NCBI RefSeq assembly: GCF_004342485.1
Contig: NZ_SMBU01000017.1
Coordinates: 35,768-99,767, forward strand
Length of the DNA stretch: 64,000 bases
Direction of reading: 5' to 3'
Source of the DNA: Roseateles saccharophilus
GTDB taxonomy: Bacteria > Pseudomonadota > Gammaproteobacteria > Burkholderiales > Burkholderiaceae_C
Below the pieces are notes generated by a model. It was not told where the DNA came from. It did no database searches and worked only from the letters and a program-made list of their open reading frames with translations. The translations under genes and the position numbers were made by a program. Positions within the stretch are counted from its first letter, which is position 1. The number at the start of each line of letters is the position of its first letter. Below are positions 28,151 to 37,239 of the stretch, piece by piece.

Positions 28151-28387
28151 ATGCCGTTGAAGAAGCCGAACTCACTGTTGATCACCGCCTTGCTCTTGCT
28201 GGCTTCGGCAAGCGCCTCAGCCGATGGCTCGCCGACACGTCAGGTCAACACCAACGCCGGTGCCGCAAAAGCGGATCGGCAATCCCGCTCGCTGCACTGG
28301 GACGGCCTTGACCGCCAGATGCTGCGACGCGTGAGTGAACAGGCCGCGAAGCCAAGGGCTCCGGTATTTCCGGCCGAGAAGCCCTGA
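28151..28387 (+). CDS. Small secreted hypothetical protein
   Basis: The 78-aa protein has a clear signal peptide (PLKKPNSLLITALLLLASASASA) and a short polar mature part ending in LDRQMLRRVSEQAAKPRAP. No family was recognised. A GGAGGG site about 6 bases upstream of the ATG supports translation. It is flanked by the aldo/keto reductase gene and converges on the GNAT gene. Confidence 0.6.
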   Translation: MPLKKPNSLLITALLLLASASASADGSPTRQVNTNAGAAKADRQSRSLHWDGLDRQMLRRVSEQAAKPRAPVFPAEKP

Positions 28388-28400
28388 CAAGACCTTACGG

Positions 28401-28934
28401 TCAATCGGCGGTATCGCGCACCATCGGCTGCCTCGGATGCAGCCTCGCCATCGCCAGCACATCCTCGTAGACGCCATTGCGCAGCGCATAGGCGCGCATG
28501 CGGCCCTCGGGCGCAAAGCCGTGGCGCTCGTAGAGGCGGATGGCGCGCTGGTTGTCGTGGTAGACCGTCAGCTCGATGCGCAGCACCTGCGCCCAGTTGT
28601 CGGCGTAGTCGAGCAGCGCCGCCATCAGTGCATTGCCCACGCCCTGCCCCTGCGACGCGGCCGACACCGAGATGCCCAGCGCCATCACGTGGCGGCGGCG
28701 CAGCTGGGCGCCGACCGGGTGCAGGCCGGCGCTGCCGATGACCTTGCCGTCGCGCTCGGCCACGAGCAGCAGGTCGGGCGAGCCGGCCACGGGCGGCGTG
28801 CTCAGGCGCTGCTGCCACAGCTCCACATGGGCATGGGGCACTTGCAGCAGGCCCGGAAAGATGTCGGGTTCGGCCAGTTGTTCCGCCAGGGCGGCGGCGT
28901 CAGCCGGCCGGGCGCGGCGCAGGATCAAGCTCAT
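28401..28934 (-). CDS. GNAT-family N-acetyltransferase
   Basis: The 177-aa acetyltransferase has the acetyl-CoA motif SQGQGVGNALMAALLDYA (Q/RxxGxG/A type), the preceding strand MALGISVS and the C-terminal NQRAIRLYERHGFAPEGRMR. This pattern fits the RimL/YhhY-like group acting on small molecules or N-termini; the substrate is unknown. Its start overlaps the 3' end of the aminopeptidase gene by 35 bases, so it is probably in the same transcript. Confidence 0.9.
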   Translation of the reverse strand: MSLILRRARPADAAALAEQLAEPDIFPGLLQVPHAHVELWQQRLSTPPVAGSPDLLLVAERDGKVIGSAGLHPVGAQLRRRHVMALGISVSAASQGQGVGNALMAALLDYADNWAQVLRIELTVYHDNQRAIRLYERHGFAPEGRMRAYALRNGVYEDVLAMARLHPRQPMVRDTAD

Positions 28935-29955
28935 CAGGACCTCCCAAGCGCCGCAATGTAGCGCGGCGCTCGGCGGCCTCCAAAGGCTTGAGCCGCTCGA
29001 CGGCGGCGTGGAAGCGCGGCCAGTCGCGCCCCTCGCGCTCGAACAGGCGCAGGAAGGCCGGCACGAGTTCGTCGTAGGCCGACAGGATGGCGAAGCTGGC
29101 GTTGTTGGCGCGCTGGAACCAGGTCTCGTAGCCGGGCGCCTCGCCGTGCACGCGGGCGCGCAACTCGGCCATCACGACGGCCTTGGCCGCGGCGCGCTGC
29201 GCGGGCGGGCCGGCGTAGACGGCGGCCAGGCGCTCGCGGCCCTGCCGGGCCAGCGCGAGGAAGCGCTCGCGCCGCGCGCGTCCCGCCTCGAAGGTCGCGA
29301 GGGCCTCGGGCTTGGCCGCCAGCCATTCGCGCGCGCCCAGCAGCTCGACGGCGCTGGCATAGGCCTCATTGAAGCCGGTGTCGTCGGCCGCGTAGACGCG
29401 CTGGTGGGCCAGCTCGTGGAAGAGCATGGCCGCCAGCTCGCCCTCGGGGTCGCGGATGAAGGTGTTCAGCAGCGGGTCGCCGCCCAGCCAGCGGCTCCAG
29501 CCCAGGCTGGAATAGGCGGGGATGGCCTGCACCTGCACCTCCCAGCCTTCGGCCTGCAGCGCATCCGCATGCGCCTGGGCCGCGTCGCGGTCGAACCAGC
29601 CCTGGTAGCCGGCGCAGCCCATGATGGGATAGCACCAGATCTTCAGTTCGAACCCGAACTCGGGCGCGGCGACGACGTTCCAGACCACGGCCGGGCGGTG
29701 CAGGTCGGCGTAGCGGCGGTAGCTGTTGTTGTCGGGCAGGGCCAGGCGGGCGCTGGCGAAGTCGCGCATCTGCTGCGCGAGGCGCAGGCGCTCGGCAAGC
29801 TCGGGCGGCGTGGCCGGGTCGGCCAGCCAGTCGTCCACAGGCCGGGCCGCGCGCATGATGGCCAGATGGCCGGCAGCGGCCTGGCCCCAGTGGCTGACGG
29901 CGCTGCAGCCACACAGGCACAGCGCCAGCGCCGCGAGCAGCAGGCGCCGCGTCAA
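28900..29955 (-). CDS. Putative zinc aminopeptidase, lipoprotein
   Basis: The 351-aa protein belongs to the bacterial putative-aminopeptidase family (Pfam Aminopep type). The N-terminus has a hydrophobic segment ending LCLCGCS, a plausible but non-ideal lipobox. The zinc motif HELAHQ has H180, E181 and H184, followed by FNEAYASAVELLG, which supplies a third ligand region. The YSSLGWSRWLGGDPLLNT block is typical. The start is a TTG overlapping the upstream stop (TTGA), as no ATG or GTG opens this frame nearby, so it is probably translationally coupled to the oxidoreductase gene. Confidence 0.85.
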   Translation of the reverse strand: MTRRLLLAALALCLCGCSAVSHWGQAAAGHLAIMRAARPVDDWLADPATPPELAERLRLAQQMRDFASARLALPDNNSYRRYADLHRPAVVWNVVAAPEFGFELKIWCYPIMGCAGYQGWFDRDAAQAHADALQAEGWEVQVQAIPAYSSLGWSRWLGGDPLLNTFIRDPEGELAAMLFHELAHQRVYAADDTGFNEAYASAVELLGAREWLAAKPEALATFEAGRARRERFLALARQGRERLAAVYAGPPAQRAAAKAVVMAELRARVHGEAPGYETWFQRANNASFAILSAYDELVPAFLRLFEREGRDWPRFHAAVERLKPLEAAERRATLRRLGGPDELDPAPRPAG

Positions 29956-31955
29956 GCCGCCTCGACCTGCACCAGGCAGTCGTAGAAGGTCGGCGCATTG
30001 CCCATGTCGGTCAGGCGCTGGTGGGTGACCTCGTTGACATTGCTGCCCTCGACGCCCAGCTTGCGCCACCACACACCCAGGCCGTTGACGACGCCGGGCC
30101 GCGCCCGCTTGCTGACCTTGAGCCTGGCCACGTAGCGGCCGCGGTCGTTGAAGGCGGCCACCAGCGTGCCGTCGGCCAGCTGCCGCGATGCGGCGTCGTC
30201 GGCATGCATCTCGATGATGGGCTCGCCCTCGATGTCGCGCAGGCTCTTCACGTTGACGAAGCTGCTGTTCAGGAAGTTGCGCGCCGGCGGCGAGATCATC
30301 GCCAGCGGGTAGCGCGCGGCCAGTTCGGGCGCGCTGGCGGCGCTCTCGTAGTTGGGCACGAAGTCGGCGCCGGCGGCCTGGGCGCGGCCGTTGGGCGTGC
30401 GAAAACCCCCGTTGGCAAACGGCGCCTCGGGGATGGGCAGGGGCTGCCAGCCCTGCTCGCGCAGCAGTGCCATGTCGATGTCCGACGTGAAGGCCTGGGC
30501 GGCCAACTGCTCGTCGGTCTCGCTGAAGCAGGGGTCGGTCAGGCCCAGGGCCGCGGCCAGCTCGCGAAAGATCTGCGTATTGCTCTTGGCCTCGCCCAGC
30601 GGCTGAACAGCCGGCTGATTCATCAGCACATCGGTGTGGCCGTAGCTGGTGTGCACGTCCAGGTGCTCGAGCTGGGTGGTGGCCGGCAGCACATAGTCGG
30701 CCAGGTCGGCCGTGTCGGTCATGAAATGCTCGAGAACGACGGTGAACAGGTCCTCGCGCTGGAAGCCCTTCACGACCTTGGGCGACTCGGGCGCCACCGC
30801 GACGGGATTGCTGTTGTAGACGACGAGGGCCTCGATGGGCGGCTGCGCCTGCAGCAGCGCGTCGCCGATGGTGCTCATGTTGACCATGCGCGGCTGGCGG
30901 CCGGCCAGCAGGTCGGGCCGCTCCAGGTTGGCGCTCTTGAACGGCGCATTCCAGCCCGAGGCCGACAGCAGCGCGCCGCCGCTCTCATGGCGCCAGGCGC
31001 CGGTCAGGCAGGGCAACAGCGCGATCAGGCGCACCGCATTGCCGCCGCCGCGCACGCGCTGCAGGCCGTAGTTCATGCGGATGGCGGCGGGCGTCGTGGT
31101 GGCGTAGTCGCGCGCCAGGCCGCGCACCTCGTCGGCGCTGATGCCGCAGGTCGCGGCCACGCGCTCCGGCGGCCAGGCCAGGGCCTTCTCGCGCAGCTCG
31201 GGCCAGCCGTCCACATGCCTCTCGATGTAGTCGTGGTCCAGCCAGTCGTTGCGGATCAGCTCGTGCATCAGGCCCAGGGCCAGCGCGCCGTCGGTGCCAG
31301 GCAGCAGCGCGATGTGCTGATGGCATTTGTCGGCCGTCTCGGTCCTGCGCGGGTCGATGCAGATCAGCTTGGCGCCGTCGCGCCTGGCCTGGTTGGCATA
31401 GGTCCAGAAGTGCAGGTTGGACGTGATGCTGTTGCTGCCCCAGATGATGATGAGCTTGGCGCCTGCGAAGTGGCGTGTGTGCATGCCCAGCTTGTGGCCA
31501 TAGGTGGCGGCCAGGCCGGCGCCGCCGGCGGAGGCGCAGATGGTGCGGTCCAGGCGCGCGGCGCCCAGCGCGTTCCACAGCCGCCCGGCCATGGCCTCGC
31601 CCTGGACCAGGCCCATGGTGCCGGCATAGCTGTAGGGCTGGATGGCCTGCGGGTCGCGGGCGGCGATGGCCTTCAGCCGCGCGGCGATGTCGGCCAGCGC
31701 CTCGGCCCAGGTGACCTGCACGAAGCGCGGCGCCTCGGTCTTGCTGCTGACGCGCTTGAGCGGGTGCAGCAGGCGCTCGGCGTGATAGGTGCGCTCGGGG
31801 TAGCGCGAGACCTTGGTGCACAGCGCGCCATGGGTGTTGGGATGCTCGGCGCGGCCCTGCACCTTGATGACGCGCTCGTTCTCGACGGTGACCTGCAGCG
31901 CACAGGTGTCGGGGCAGTCGTGGGGGCAGGCGCCGAAGACGGTGCGGGTGGTCAT
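29952..31955 (-). CDS. Molybdopterin-containing oxidoreductase, DMSO-reductase superfamily
   Basis: The 667-aa catalytic subunit has an N-terminal [4Fe-4S] motif with Cys10, Cys14, Cys18 and Cys46 (ACPHDCPDTC ... GALC). Molybdopterin-binding segments are visible: IWGSNSITSNLHFW, CIDPRRTETADKC, LLPGTDGALALGLMHEL and the C-terminal MHADDA/FNDRGR region. The molybdenum ligand region reads ICASAGGAGLAATYG, so Ser or Cys could be the ligand. No signal peptide is seen, indicating a cytoplasmic enzyme; the substrate is unknown. ATG at 31955 is preferred over a TTG at 31964. Confidence 0.9.
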   Translation of the reverse strand: MTTRTVFGACPHDCPDTCALQVTVENERVIKVQGRAEHPNTHGALCTKVSRYPERTYHAERLLHPLKRVSSKTEAPRFVQVTWAEALADIAARLKAIAARDPQAIQPYSYAGTMGLVQGEAMAGRLWNALGAARLDRTICASAGGAGLAATYGHKLGMHTRHFAGAKLIIIWGSNSITSNLHFWTYANQARRDGAKLICIDPRRTETADKCHQHIALLPGTDGALALGLMHELIRNDWLDHDYIERHVDGWPELREKALAWPPERVAATCGISADEVRGLARDYATTTPAAIRMNYGLQRVRGGGNAVRLIALLPCLTGAWRHESGGALLSASGWNAPFKSANLERPDLLAGRQPRMVNMSTIGDALLQAQPPIEALVVYNSNPVAVAPESPKVVKGFQREDLFTVVLEHFMTDTADLADYVLPATTQLEHLDVHTSYGHTDVLMNQPAVQPLGEAKSNTQIFRELAAALGLTDPCFSETDEQLAAQAFTSDIDMALLREQGWQPLPIPEAPFANGGFRTPNGRAQAAGADFVPNYESAASAPELAARYPLAMISPPARNFLNSSFVNVKSLRDIEGEPIIEMHADDAASRQLADGTLVAAFNDRGRYVARLKVSKRARPGVVNGLGVWWRKLGVEGSNVNEVTHQRLTDMGNAPTFYDCLVQVEAA

Positions 31956-32110
31956 GTCAGTCAATCGCGGAGCTGGGACAACCCGGCAATTGTCTCAAGA
32001 CGCGTCGCCCGGCTCAGCCGCGGCCCGGGAAGCCCACCCGGCGTGGAATGGCTTGCGCCAGCGCTTCTTCCGAGGAGCCGCAGGGATGGAGGCGTCGCCC
32101 AGGGCTCCGC

Positions 32111-32881
32111 TCAACTGTCTGTCCGCGCCCGACCACTGAAGCGCTTGCCCGCGCCCAGCCCCGCAAGGGCGGCGGCGACGAGCGCCATCGAACCGGGCTC
32201 GGGGAGGGTCGGACCGGCCGCCGGAGCCTGCAGCGTGAGGCTGCTCAGCGTGATGTCGCCGAATGTTCCCGTCTCCCTCCACGGCGTGCAGGTCGGACAG
32301 CTGATCGAATACGGGTAGACCGTCGTGTCCTGGAACAGGATGTGGTTGGACCCGCCGGGTGCCAGACCCAGCGCATCCTGAAAGCCGAACCCGCCCAGCC
32401 AGGGCTGGGTGGTGTAACGGTCGAAGGTGGCGCTCGAGACCTGGTCGTATACGCCTTCAGGCCTGGACGTCCTCGCCTCCGAATGGAATCGCGTGAATGC
32501 CCGGTCCGTCGTGCTGCCGAGATAGTTGTCTTCGACAACGGTCTCGTTGTCGAACTCGGTCTCGCCAGTCAGGTGCCGGGCGGCCGGCAGCAGCGTCGAG
32601 GCACCACCGGGCACACCGACATGGATATTGAACGTGGGCATGTCCCAGTTCGTCATCGCCAGGGCGTATGTGCCGGTCGGGGCGGGCTGGTGACTCGGGT
32701 CGATGTTCAGCGTCACGTCGCCGAAGAACGCCACGTTGTGCGTGATGATGAAACCACCATCGACCGAGTAGTCGCCCTTGCCGATGAAGGCATAGGTGAG
32801 GACGACGTTCGCAGACGCGACCGGCCCCATCGTCATGCCGAACCCGATTGCGGCCGCAGCCGCCCAGAACGTCCGCCTCAT
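32111..32881 (-). CDS. PEP-CTERM-sorted exported protein
   Basis: The 256-aa exported protein has a signal peptide (RRTFWAAAAAIGFGMTM... SANVVLTY) and a C-terminal PEP-CTERM signal: the Pro-Glu-Pro (LPEPGSMA), a hydrophobic helix (LVAAALAGLGA) and a basic end (GKRFSGRAR). Exosortase would cleave this tag. The middle contains beta-rich sequence and two Cys in ISCPTCTP. An AGGAGGG site lies 6 bases before the ATG. The exosortase genes are not in the window. Confidence 0.85.
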   Translation of the reverse strand: MRRTFWAAAAAIGFGMTMGPVASANVVLTYAFIGKGDYSVDGGFIITHNVAFFGDVTLNIDPSHQPAPTGTYALAMTNWDMPTFNIHVGVPGGASTLLPAARHLTGETEFDNETVVEDNYLGSTTDRAFTRFHSEARTSRPEGVYDQVSSATFDRYTTQPWLGGFGFQDALGLAPGGSNHILFQDTTVYPYSISCPTCTPWRETGTFGDITLSSLTLQAPAAGPTLPEPGSMALVAAALAGLGAGKRFSGRARTDS

Positions 32882-33117
32882 GACAGGCCCTCCTGTTACA
32901 TATCTGCTCAAAATGTCACGATGCCGCAGTGGCGTCAAGCGCATTTCTAGGCCGACGAACACGGCCCTCCCGTGAATCGAGGGTGGGTTTATTTCGAGTG
33001 CCGTGGCCGCAGGGTCGGGGCGGTGGCATCTGCCCTCTGCGCACCGACGGGCGCGGCCTTGGCTCGATGAGCGGTCTCAAGGCGCTTGCTTTCCTTTCGA
33101 ACGCGGCTCGACACGAC

Positions 33118-33567
33118 TCATTGCGCTGCCGGCAGCGGCTTGCGGAAGCCGATGGCGAAGCGGTTCCAGGCGTTGATGGTGGTGATGGCCAGCGTCAGGT
33201 TCACCAGCTCGGCGTCGCTGAACTCGCTGCGGGCGAAATCGTAGACGGCATCCGGCGCATGGCCTTCGGTGACGAGGGTCAGCGCCTCCGTCCAGGCCAG
33301 CGCGGCCTGCTCGCGGCGGCTGAACAGCTCGGTCTCGCGCCAGGCCGGCAGCACGTAGAGGCGCTGCTCGCTCTCGCCGGTGCGGCGCGCGTCGCGGCCG
33401 TGCATGTCCAGGCAGAAGGCGCAGCCGTTGATCTGCGAGGCGCGCATCTTGACCAGCTCCAGCAGGCTGTGCTCCAGACCCAGGCTGCTGGCGCTGGCGG
33501 ACATGGCGAGCATGGCCTTCACGGCGGCGGGAGAGGCGGTGTAGTAGTCGATGCGAGGGATGTTCAT
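33118..33567 (-). CDS. Carboxymuconolactone decarboxylase / AhpD-like protein
   Basis: The 149-aa protein of the AhpD/CMD fold has the redox motif CAFCLDMH (C-x2-C-x3-H) preceded by LVKMRASQINGC, the alkylhydroperoxidase signature. Family members act as peroxidases or gamma-carboxymuconolactone decarboxylases; the CxxC-His makes the peroxidase-type role more likely. It diverges from a MocR-type regulator gene, a common genomic arrangement for this family. Confidence 0.9.
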   Translation of the reverse strand: MNIPRIDYYTASPAAVKAMLAMSASASSLGLEHSLLELVKMRASQINGCAFCLDMHGRDARRTGESEQRLYVLPAWRETELFSRREQAALAWTEALTLVTEGHAPDAVYDFARSEFSDAELVNLTLAITTINAWNRFAIGFRKPLPAAQ

Positions 33568-33660
33568 GCGATGCTCCGCGGCGTTTTTGGGATGCGCGAA
33601 TGGTGGGCTGAGGCCGCTGCCGGGAGCAGTCCAATTCCGAGCAATTCCTTTAGGCCAGGC

Positions 33661-35091
33661 ATGGATCTGCACATCGTCATCGACCCCGGCCAGCCCATCG
33701 GCGAGCAGTTGCTGCGCCAGCTGCGCAGCCTGATCCGCAGCGGGCGCCTCGCCGCCGGTGCCCAGCTGCCGCCGTCGCGGCTGCTGGCCGGGCAGCTCGG
33801 CCTGGCGCGCCAGACCATCGCCCAAGCCTACGAGCGCCTGGCGCTGGAGCAGCTCATCGAGGCGCGCCGCGGCCGCGGCAGCTTCGTGCGCGCGCTGCCG
33901 GCGCTGGCCGAGGCCCCGCCCGCCACACCGGCGCGCCTGGCCAGCGCCGAGCGCATCGCCGCCTTCGGGGCCCTGCCCCTGCCGCTGCTGCGCGTGGCCG
34001 ACAGCCCGCTGGCGCGCTACGACTTCGTCGGCGGCTCACCCGAGCCGGCGCTGTTCCCGCACGCAGACTGGCGGCGCCACCTGAACGCTGCCCAGCGCCA
34101 GCTCGGCCAGGGCAGCGCGCATGCGCCGCCCGCCGGCCTGCCGGCGCTGCGCGAGGCCATCGCCGAGCATGTGGCCTTCGCCCGCGGCGTGCGCTGCTCG
34201 GCGGCGGACGTCATCGTCACCCAGGGTGCGCAGCAGGCCTTCGACCTGCTGGTGCGCGTACTCGTCGGCCCGGGCGACGTGGCGGCGCTGGAGTCGCCCG
34301 GCTACCCGCCGCTGCTCGCGATGCTGCAGGCCCAGGGTGCTCGCACGGCCCCCGTGCCGGTGGACGGCGAGGGCCTCGTCACCGATGCGCTGCCGGCCGA
34401 AGCCCGCCTCGTCTACACGACGCCGGCCCACCAGTTCCCGCTCGGCGTCGCGATGAGCGCGGCGCGGCGACATGGGCTGCTGGCCTGGGCCTCGCGCAGC
34501 GGCGCTGTCGTCATCGAGGACGATTACGACAGCGAGTTCCGCTTCGAGGGCCGGCCGCGCGACAGCCTGCAGGGGCTGGACGCCGAGGGCCGCGTCGCCT
34601 TTGTCGGCAGCTTCTCCAAGACGCTGGCACCGTCCCTGCGCCTGGGCTATGTCATCGCGCCACCCGCGCTGCGCGAGGCGCTGCTGCACGCCAAGCATCT
34701 GGCCGACGTGCACGGCCCCAGCCTGCTGCAGAACGCGCTGGCGCGCTTCATGGCCGAGGGCGGCTACCGCAGGCACCTGCGCCGCTGCGTGGCCGAGTAC
34801 GGGCGGCGGCGCGAGCGGCTGATGGTGGGCTTCGACACTTTGCTGGCGCCATGGCTGACGCTGCTGCGCGCGGAGGCCGGTTTTCACCAGACGGCGCTGT
34901 TCAAGCCCGGCCTGCACATCGACGCGACCCGACTCGCCGCACTGGCGCGGCGCGCGGACGTGGGGCTCTACCCGCTGCAGCGCTTCGGCGCCGGCCCCGA
35001 TGGCCTGCTGATGGGCTTCGGCCGCGTGGCCGCAGACGACATCGACACGGCCCTGGGCCGCGTGGCCGGGCTGCTGGGCACTGCTGCCTAA
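33661..35091 (+). CDS. MocR/PdxR-type GntR regulator with aminotransferase-like domain
   Basis: The 476-aa regulator has an N-terminal GntR winged helix (residues about 10-75; IGEQLLRQLRSLIRSGRL ... ARQTIAQAYERL) and a C-terminal class I aminotransferase-like domain. The PLP lysine region is VGSFSKTLAPSLRLGYV, with IIEDDYDSEFRFEGRP ahead of it. Members usually sense PLP or an amine. The AhpD-like gene diverges from it across 93 bases and is the likely target. The last four bases overlap the convergent kinase gene. Confidence 0.93.
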   Translation: MDLHIVIDPGQPIGEQLLRQLRSLIRSGRLAAGAQLPPSRLLAGQLGLARQTIAQAYERLALEQLIEARRGRGSFVRALPALAEAPPATPARLASAERIAAFGALPLPLLRVADSPLARYDFVGGSPEPALFPHADWRRHLNAAQRQLGQGSAHAPPAGLPALREAIAEHVAFARGVRCSAADVIVTQGAQQAFDLLVRVLVGPGDVAALESPGYPPLLAMLQAQGARTAPVPVDGEGLVTDALPAEARLVYTTPAHQFPLGVAMSAARRHGLLAWASRSGAVVIEDDYDSEFRFEGRPRDSLQGLDAEGRVAFVGSFSKTLAPSLRLGYVIAPPALREALLHAKHLADVHGPSLLQNALARFMAEGGYRRHLRRCVAEYGRRRERLMVGFDTLLAPWLTLLRAEAGFHQTALFKPGLHIDATRLAALARRADVGLYPLQRFGAGPDGLLMGFGRVAADDIDTALGRVAGLLGTAA

Positions 35092-36482
35092 GCCAGCGGC
35101 AGCGTCAGCCGCGCGATGCAGCCGTGCGGCGCGGCCGGCAGCAGCTCGGCGCTGCCGCCATGGCGCTCGGCGATCTCGCGCACGATGGCCAGGCCCAGGC
35201 CACAACCCTCGCCGTTGGGCGCGCCGCGCACGAAGCGCTCGAAGGCGCGCTCGCGCAACTCGGGCACGAGGCCCGGGCCGTTGTCCTCGACGTCGATCCA
35301 CACGTCGTCGCCCGCCCGCCTGAGCTTCACGGTGATGGTCGCACCGCTGCCGGCGTAGCGCACGGCGTTGTCCACGAGGTTGGTCAGGGCCTCGCGCAGC
35401 AGCAGCTGGACGCCCTGCATGCCCAGGGCCCCGGGCGCGATCTCCACGCCCAGGTCGCAGCCGGCGGCCAGCGCGCGCGGCACCCATTCCGAGGCAACTT
35501 CCTGCACCAGGCGGGCGCAGTCCACCGCGGCCCAGCCCTGGGCCGCCACCGCCTCGGGCTCGGTACGCGCGAGCACCAGCAGCTGCGATACCAGGCGCGC
35601 GCCGCGCACGGCGCTCTCGTGCACGCGCTCCAGGCGCTGGCGCAGCGCGGGGTCGGCCGTCGCGTCCACGGCGGCCAGCGCCAGTTCGCTCTGACTCTTC
35701 AGCCCGGCCAGCGGCGTGCGCAGCTGATGGGCCGCGTCGCTGATGAAGCGGCGCTGCGTGGCCAGGCTGTGCTGCACCTGGCCCAGCAATTCATTGACGG
35801 CGCCGGCCAGCGCGCCCACCTCGGGCGGCGCGGCCCGCAGCTGCACCGGGTCCAGCGCATCGGCACGCCGGCCCTGCATCTGCCGCTGCAATTCGGCCAG
35901 TGGCTGCAGGCCGCGGCGGATGCCGGCCCAGACGCCCATGCTCATCAGCGCGATCAGCAGCGACAGCGGCAGCGCCGTGTCCAGCAGCATGCGCCGCGCC
36001 AGCAGCTCGCGCGGCGCGCTGGAGCGTGCCACCTGCACGCGCAGCGTCGAGTCCGCCGCGCCGGCCGCACCCAGGTGCAGGTCCAGCGATACGAGGCGCA
36101 GGCGCTCGTTCTTCAGCGTCGCGTCGAAGTACACCGGCTCGTTCAGAAGCGGCCGGCCGGGCGGCGGCGGCAGGCGGGCGTCGCCCAGCAGCAGCGCGCC
36201 GGGCGGCGTGCTGACGAGGTAGAGCACGCGCTCGTCGGGGTCGGCGGGATCGACGCTGAGGATGTCCTGGGCCGAGCTCGGCAGGTCCACGAACAGGCCG
36301 CTGGCCGTGGGCTTGATCTGCCGCGCCAGCGCGCGGGCCGACTGCAGCAGGCTGGCATCGACCAGTTCGTCGGCATGCCGGCTCGCCAGCCGGTAGGCGC
36401 CGAAGGCCGCCACCAGCCACAGCACCAGCTGCGGCGCCAGCAGCCACAGCAGCAGTTGACGGTGCAGGGAGCGGCCGTTCAC
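35088..36482 (-). CDS. Sensor histidine kinase of an OmpR-type pair
   Basis: The 464-aa membrane kinase has an N-terminal membrane segment (LLLWLLAPQLVLWLVAAFGAY), a periplasmic sensor region of about 130 residues (with the SLLQSARAL helix), a second membrane segment (LPLSLLIALMSMGVWAGI), a HAMP-like linker, the phospho-accepting His252 in SDAAHQLRTPLAGL and the ATPase N, G1 and G2 boxes (LVDNAVRYAG, DNGPGL, GCGLGLAIV). The N-terminal sensor resembles the TctE/QseC-type 2CSK_N domain. The GTG start overlaps the regulator stop (GTGA). Confidence 0.93.
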   Translation of the reverse strand: MNGRSLHRQLLLWLLAPQLVLWLVAAFGAYRLASRHADELVDASLLQSARALARQIKPTASGLFVDLPSSAQDILSVDPADPDERVLYLVSTPPGALLLGDARLPPPPGRPLLNEPVYFDATLKNERLRLVSLDLHLGAAGAADSTLRVQVARSSAPRELLARRMLLDTALPLSLLIALMSMGVWAGIRRGLQPLAELQRQMQGRRADALDPVQLRAAPPEVGALAGAVNELLGQVQHSLATQRRFISDAAHQLRTPLAGLKSQSELALAAVDATADPALRQRLERVHESAVRGARLVSQLLVLARTEPEAVAAQGWAAVDCARLVQEVASEWVPRALAAGCDLGVEIAPGALGMQGVQLLLREALTNLVDNAVRYAGSGATITVKLRRAGDDVWIDVEDNGPGLVPELRERAFERFVRGAPNGEGCGLGLAIVREIAERHGGSAELLPAAPHGCIARLTLPLA

Positions 36483-37138
36483 GGCGAGGCCGTGGCTTCG
36501 AGCAGATAGCCCAGGCCGCGCACGGTGCGCACGGCCAGGCCCGAGCCTTCGAGCTTCTTGCGCAGGCGATGGATGTAGACCTCGATGGAGCCGCCCTCGT
36601 CGGCCCCCCAGGCCTCGACGATCTGCGCCTTGCTGACGACGCGGTCGCGCTCGGTCAGCAGCAGGTCCAGCAGCGTCCACTCGCGCGGGCTCAGCTCCAG
36701 CGGCTGGCCGGCGACGCTGGCGCGGTGGGCCGCGCGGTCCAGGCTCAGGCCGCGCAGCTGCACGGCCGCGCCGGCGGGCCGGCTGCGCCGCAGCAGCGCA
36801 TGCAGGCGGGCCTCCAGCTCGGGGAAGTCGAAGGGCTTGGTCAGGTAGTCGTCCGCGCCCGCCTGCAGGCCCGCCACGCGATGCTCCAGCGCGTCCAGCG
36901 CGGTCAGCACGAGGATGGGCAGCGTGCGGCCGGCCTCGCGCACGCGCCTGAGCACGGTCAGGCCGTCCACCATCGGCAGGCCCAGGTCCAGCACGGCGAC
37001 GTCGAAATCCTGCTTGCGCAGCAGGTACTCGGCCACCGCGCCGTTCTCGGCCCACTCGACCTTGAACGAGGCGTTCGCCAGTTGCTGCTGCAGCGCGTCG
37101 GCCAGCAGGGTGTCGTCTTCGGCGAGCAGCAGGTTCAT
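36479..37138 (-). CDS. OmpR-family response regulator (TctD/QseB-like)
   Basis: The 219-aa regulator has a receiver domain with the acidic pair at residues 8-9, phospho-acceptor Asp51 in VAVLDLGLP and Lys in LTKPFDFPE, followed by an OmpR winged helix (ELSPREWTLLDLLL ... SIEVYIHRLRKKLEG). It is encoded just before and overlaps the kinase gene. The ATG at 37138 is chosen because it gives the normal receiver start MNLLLAEDD. An unusually AT-rich region with direct repeats lies upstream and may be its own target. Confidence 0.95.
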   Translation of the reverse strand: MNLLLAEDDTLLADALQQQLANASFKVEWAENGAVAEYLLRKQDFDVAVLDLGLPMVDGLTVLRRVREAGRTLPILVLTALDALEHRVAGLQAGADDYLTKPFDFPELEARLHALLRRSRPAGAAVQLRGLSLDRAAHRASVAGQPLELSPREWTLLDLLLTERDRVVSKAQIVEAWGADEGGSIEVYIHRLRKKLEGSGLAVRTVRGLGYLLEATASP

Positions 37139-37170
37139 CGGCACGACTTTAGCGGCGCCCGCCCTCATGG

Positions 37171-37198
37171 TTAATACGATATTAAGTTTATTAATATT
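37171..37198. promoter_or_regulatory. AT-rich divergent region with TTAAT-type direct repeats
   Basis: Between the divergent response-regulator and ABC ATPase genes lies a stretch far more AT-rich than anything else nearby. TTAAT at 37171 and TTAAG at 37182 are 11 bases apart, like the tandem half-sites bound by PmrA/QseB-type OmpR regulators, and TTAAT recurs at 37191. An inverted reading, TTAATA-CGA-TATTAA (37171-37185), is also present. It is a likely promoter/operator for one or both genes; the exact role is inferred. Confidence 0.5.
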
Positions 37199-37239
37199 CC
37201 GTAATGATGTCGGAAACAGGCCCAGGCCGAGGAGACATC

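Noticed and set aside
30021..32318. 765-codon + frame opposite the molybdopterin oxidoreductase
   Set aside because: It is a shadow frame; the - strand product has the Fe-S Cys motif and cofactor-binding segments.
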